DNA of 64,000 nucleotides from contig CM019716.1 of assembly GCA_009760885.1 (NCBI GenBank), positions 12,178,050-12,242,049 of the forward strand. Reading direction: 5' to 3'. The position numbers and the translations under genes are program-made. Below are positions 62,913 through 64,000 of the stretch, in pieces. Source of the stretch: Achatina immaculata. Its lineage: Eukaryota > Mollusca > Gastropoda > Stylommatophora > Achatinidae. The stretch's first letter is position 1. Every line of letters begins with the position of its first letter. The notes beneath the pieces were generated by a model. That model was not told where the DNA came from. It saw only the letters and a program-made list of their open reading frames with translations, and searched no databases.

Positions 62913-63184
62913 CTGCAAGAAAGCAGTAGCAATTAATGGTCAATTTGTTGAATGTTATTTTCATTAATAATTATGATAGCAGATGTCACTACGATTCAAC
63001 AAACAAAAAAAAACCACTAGCACATGTAATAGAATGCTAGAATATATGCTGCACATTCTTTACAAAATAATGCCAAGACGTATGAGAACATCAGTATTTT
63101 ACACATTAATAATTCTAAAATGCACAATATTACAATAACAGCATACATGATACAAGAATAATGCTACGTTATATGTCAGAACAA

Positions 63185-63780
63185 CAGCACATTCTCCATC
63201 TTCGTCTGACGTGTCCTGTCCAGAACCTTGTCCCCCTCATTGACTCCCTGAAGGCAGTCTTGAGCAGGTTGACGTCTCACAACGACATTTTCAGACTTTA
63301 CATGATGTCCTGAGCCCACCTGAAGCTAGCTCGCCCTTTTTCTCTTTTGGCAAGCACTATTTCTTCTTCTGCCAGCCTCTCCAAACCACCATGTCTCTTA
63401 ATGAGCCCAAATTATCTCAGCTTTCTAATTCTGGCGGTGTTCACGAGCCACAAGCCAGTTTTCTGCAACACCTAATCCCATCAGTATCTCTGTGTGATTT
63501 TCTTTCTTATCCGTGATATTCTAAGAGCCCTTCCACAACATTTCATTTCAAACGCTGTTATTCTCTTTTCTGGTGATAAGTGTCCGTGTTTCATATTCGT
63601 ACACTGTCACTGGAATATGTAAGCTCTTAGTGAATATAGCATTGTTTTCTTGTTGGTGTCCTGCCACATATTCTTTATCTGCGCTAGTTTCTGCGATGAA
63701 CCTTCTAGTCTTCTACTGATTTCCACTGTACAGTCGCCACTGGTGGTGATGATTCAGCCTAGACATTTAAATTTATGTTG
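63185..63780 (-). mobile_element. Decayed RTE-like RT fragment
   Basis: Minus-strand pieces recall ISRRLEGSSQKLAQIKNMWQ and ITAFEMKCCGRALRISRI of RTE-type proteins, with stops and shifts. Orientation inferred from these pieces. Confidence 0.5.
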
Positions 63781-64000
63781 TCCAGCTCTTAGCACATATG
63801 ATACAAAAATAATAATTTTAAAAATGTGACACAAGAATAACACTATAAAACAGAATACAAGAGTAACAGGACAATATATGACACAAAAATAACGCTCAAA
63901 TGTAGAAAACAAGTACAAATAATAAAGAAAAGATAAATTCCAACATGGAGATCTGCCATAATTTCACAACAAAACTTTTCTGCATATTGCACATCTTTCT

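Overview
The window is animal nuclear DNA, most likely from a mollusc and possibly a gastropod. The evidence is introns with GT-AG borders, a germline piRNA-pathway gene, and dense RTE, CR1-like, Tx1/L1-like and mariner elements plus many minisatellites. The species call is inference. There are no prokaryotic operons, CRISPR arrays or rRNA/tRNA genes that I can support.

The backbone is one large split gene on the minus strand. Its 5' end lies beyond position 64000 and its 3' end is probably near 3.1 kb. I traced 32 consecutive exons, plus one doubtful terminal exon, by splice sites and by codon phase. Every junction along one non-redundant path is phase compatible. The path encodes about 1,190 residues in this order: a degenerate DEAD-type helicase core (62.9-46.7 kb), a linker exon (46.2 kb), a CCCH zinc finger split over two exons (43.8 and 41.9 kb), a first extended Tudor region (39.8-28.4 kb), a second Tudor region with a canonical core (25.9-17.8 kb), and an armadillo/HEAT-like helical C-terminal part (16.9-3.4 kb). 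Helicase plus zinc finger plus Tudor matches TDRD12 (Yb/BoYb/SoYb in flies), a piRNA biogenesis factor. The ARM-like tail is the unusual part.

Three tandem segmental duplications lie inside this gene: 711 bp at 10-11.4 kb, about 1.75 kb at 12-15.5 kb, and about 1.14 kb at 22.4-24.7 kb. Each copies one or two coding exons whose phases forbid using both copies in series. Several minisatellites abut exon edges, and their units contain the neighbouring splice site, giving arrays of decoy donors or acceptors.

The introns are filled with mobile DNA. 33.8-35.1 kb holds a nearly complete DD34D mariner. 35.4-37.75 kb holds a second mariner-like element split by a 1,064 bp retroposon with a 12 bp target duplication. 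49.5-56.0 kb holds a head-to-tail concatemer: a Tx1/L1-like LINE, a 5'-truncated relative, and two U1 snRNA-derived pieces, joined by A-rich tracts. RTE fragments with short tandem tails, a CR1-like element and a hairpin-motif repeat occur throughout. More than thirty minisatellites make up a large part of the window and create many meaningless long ORFs.
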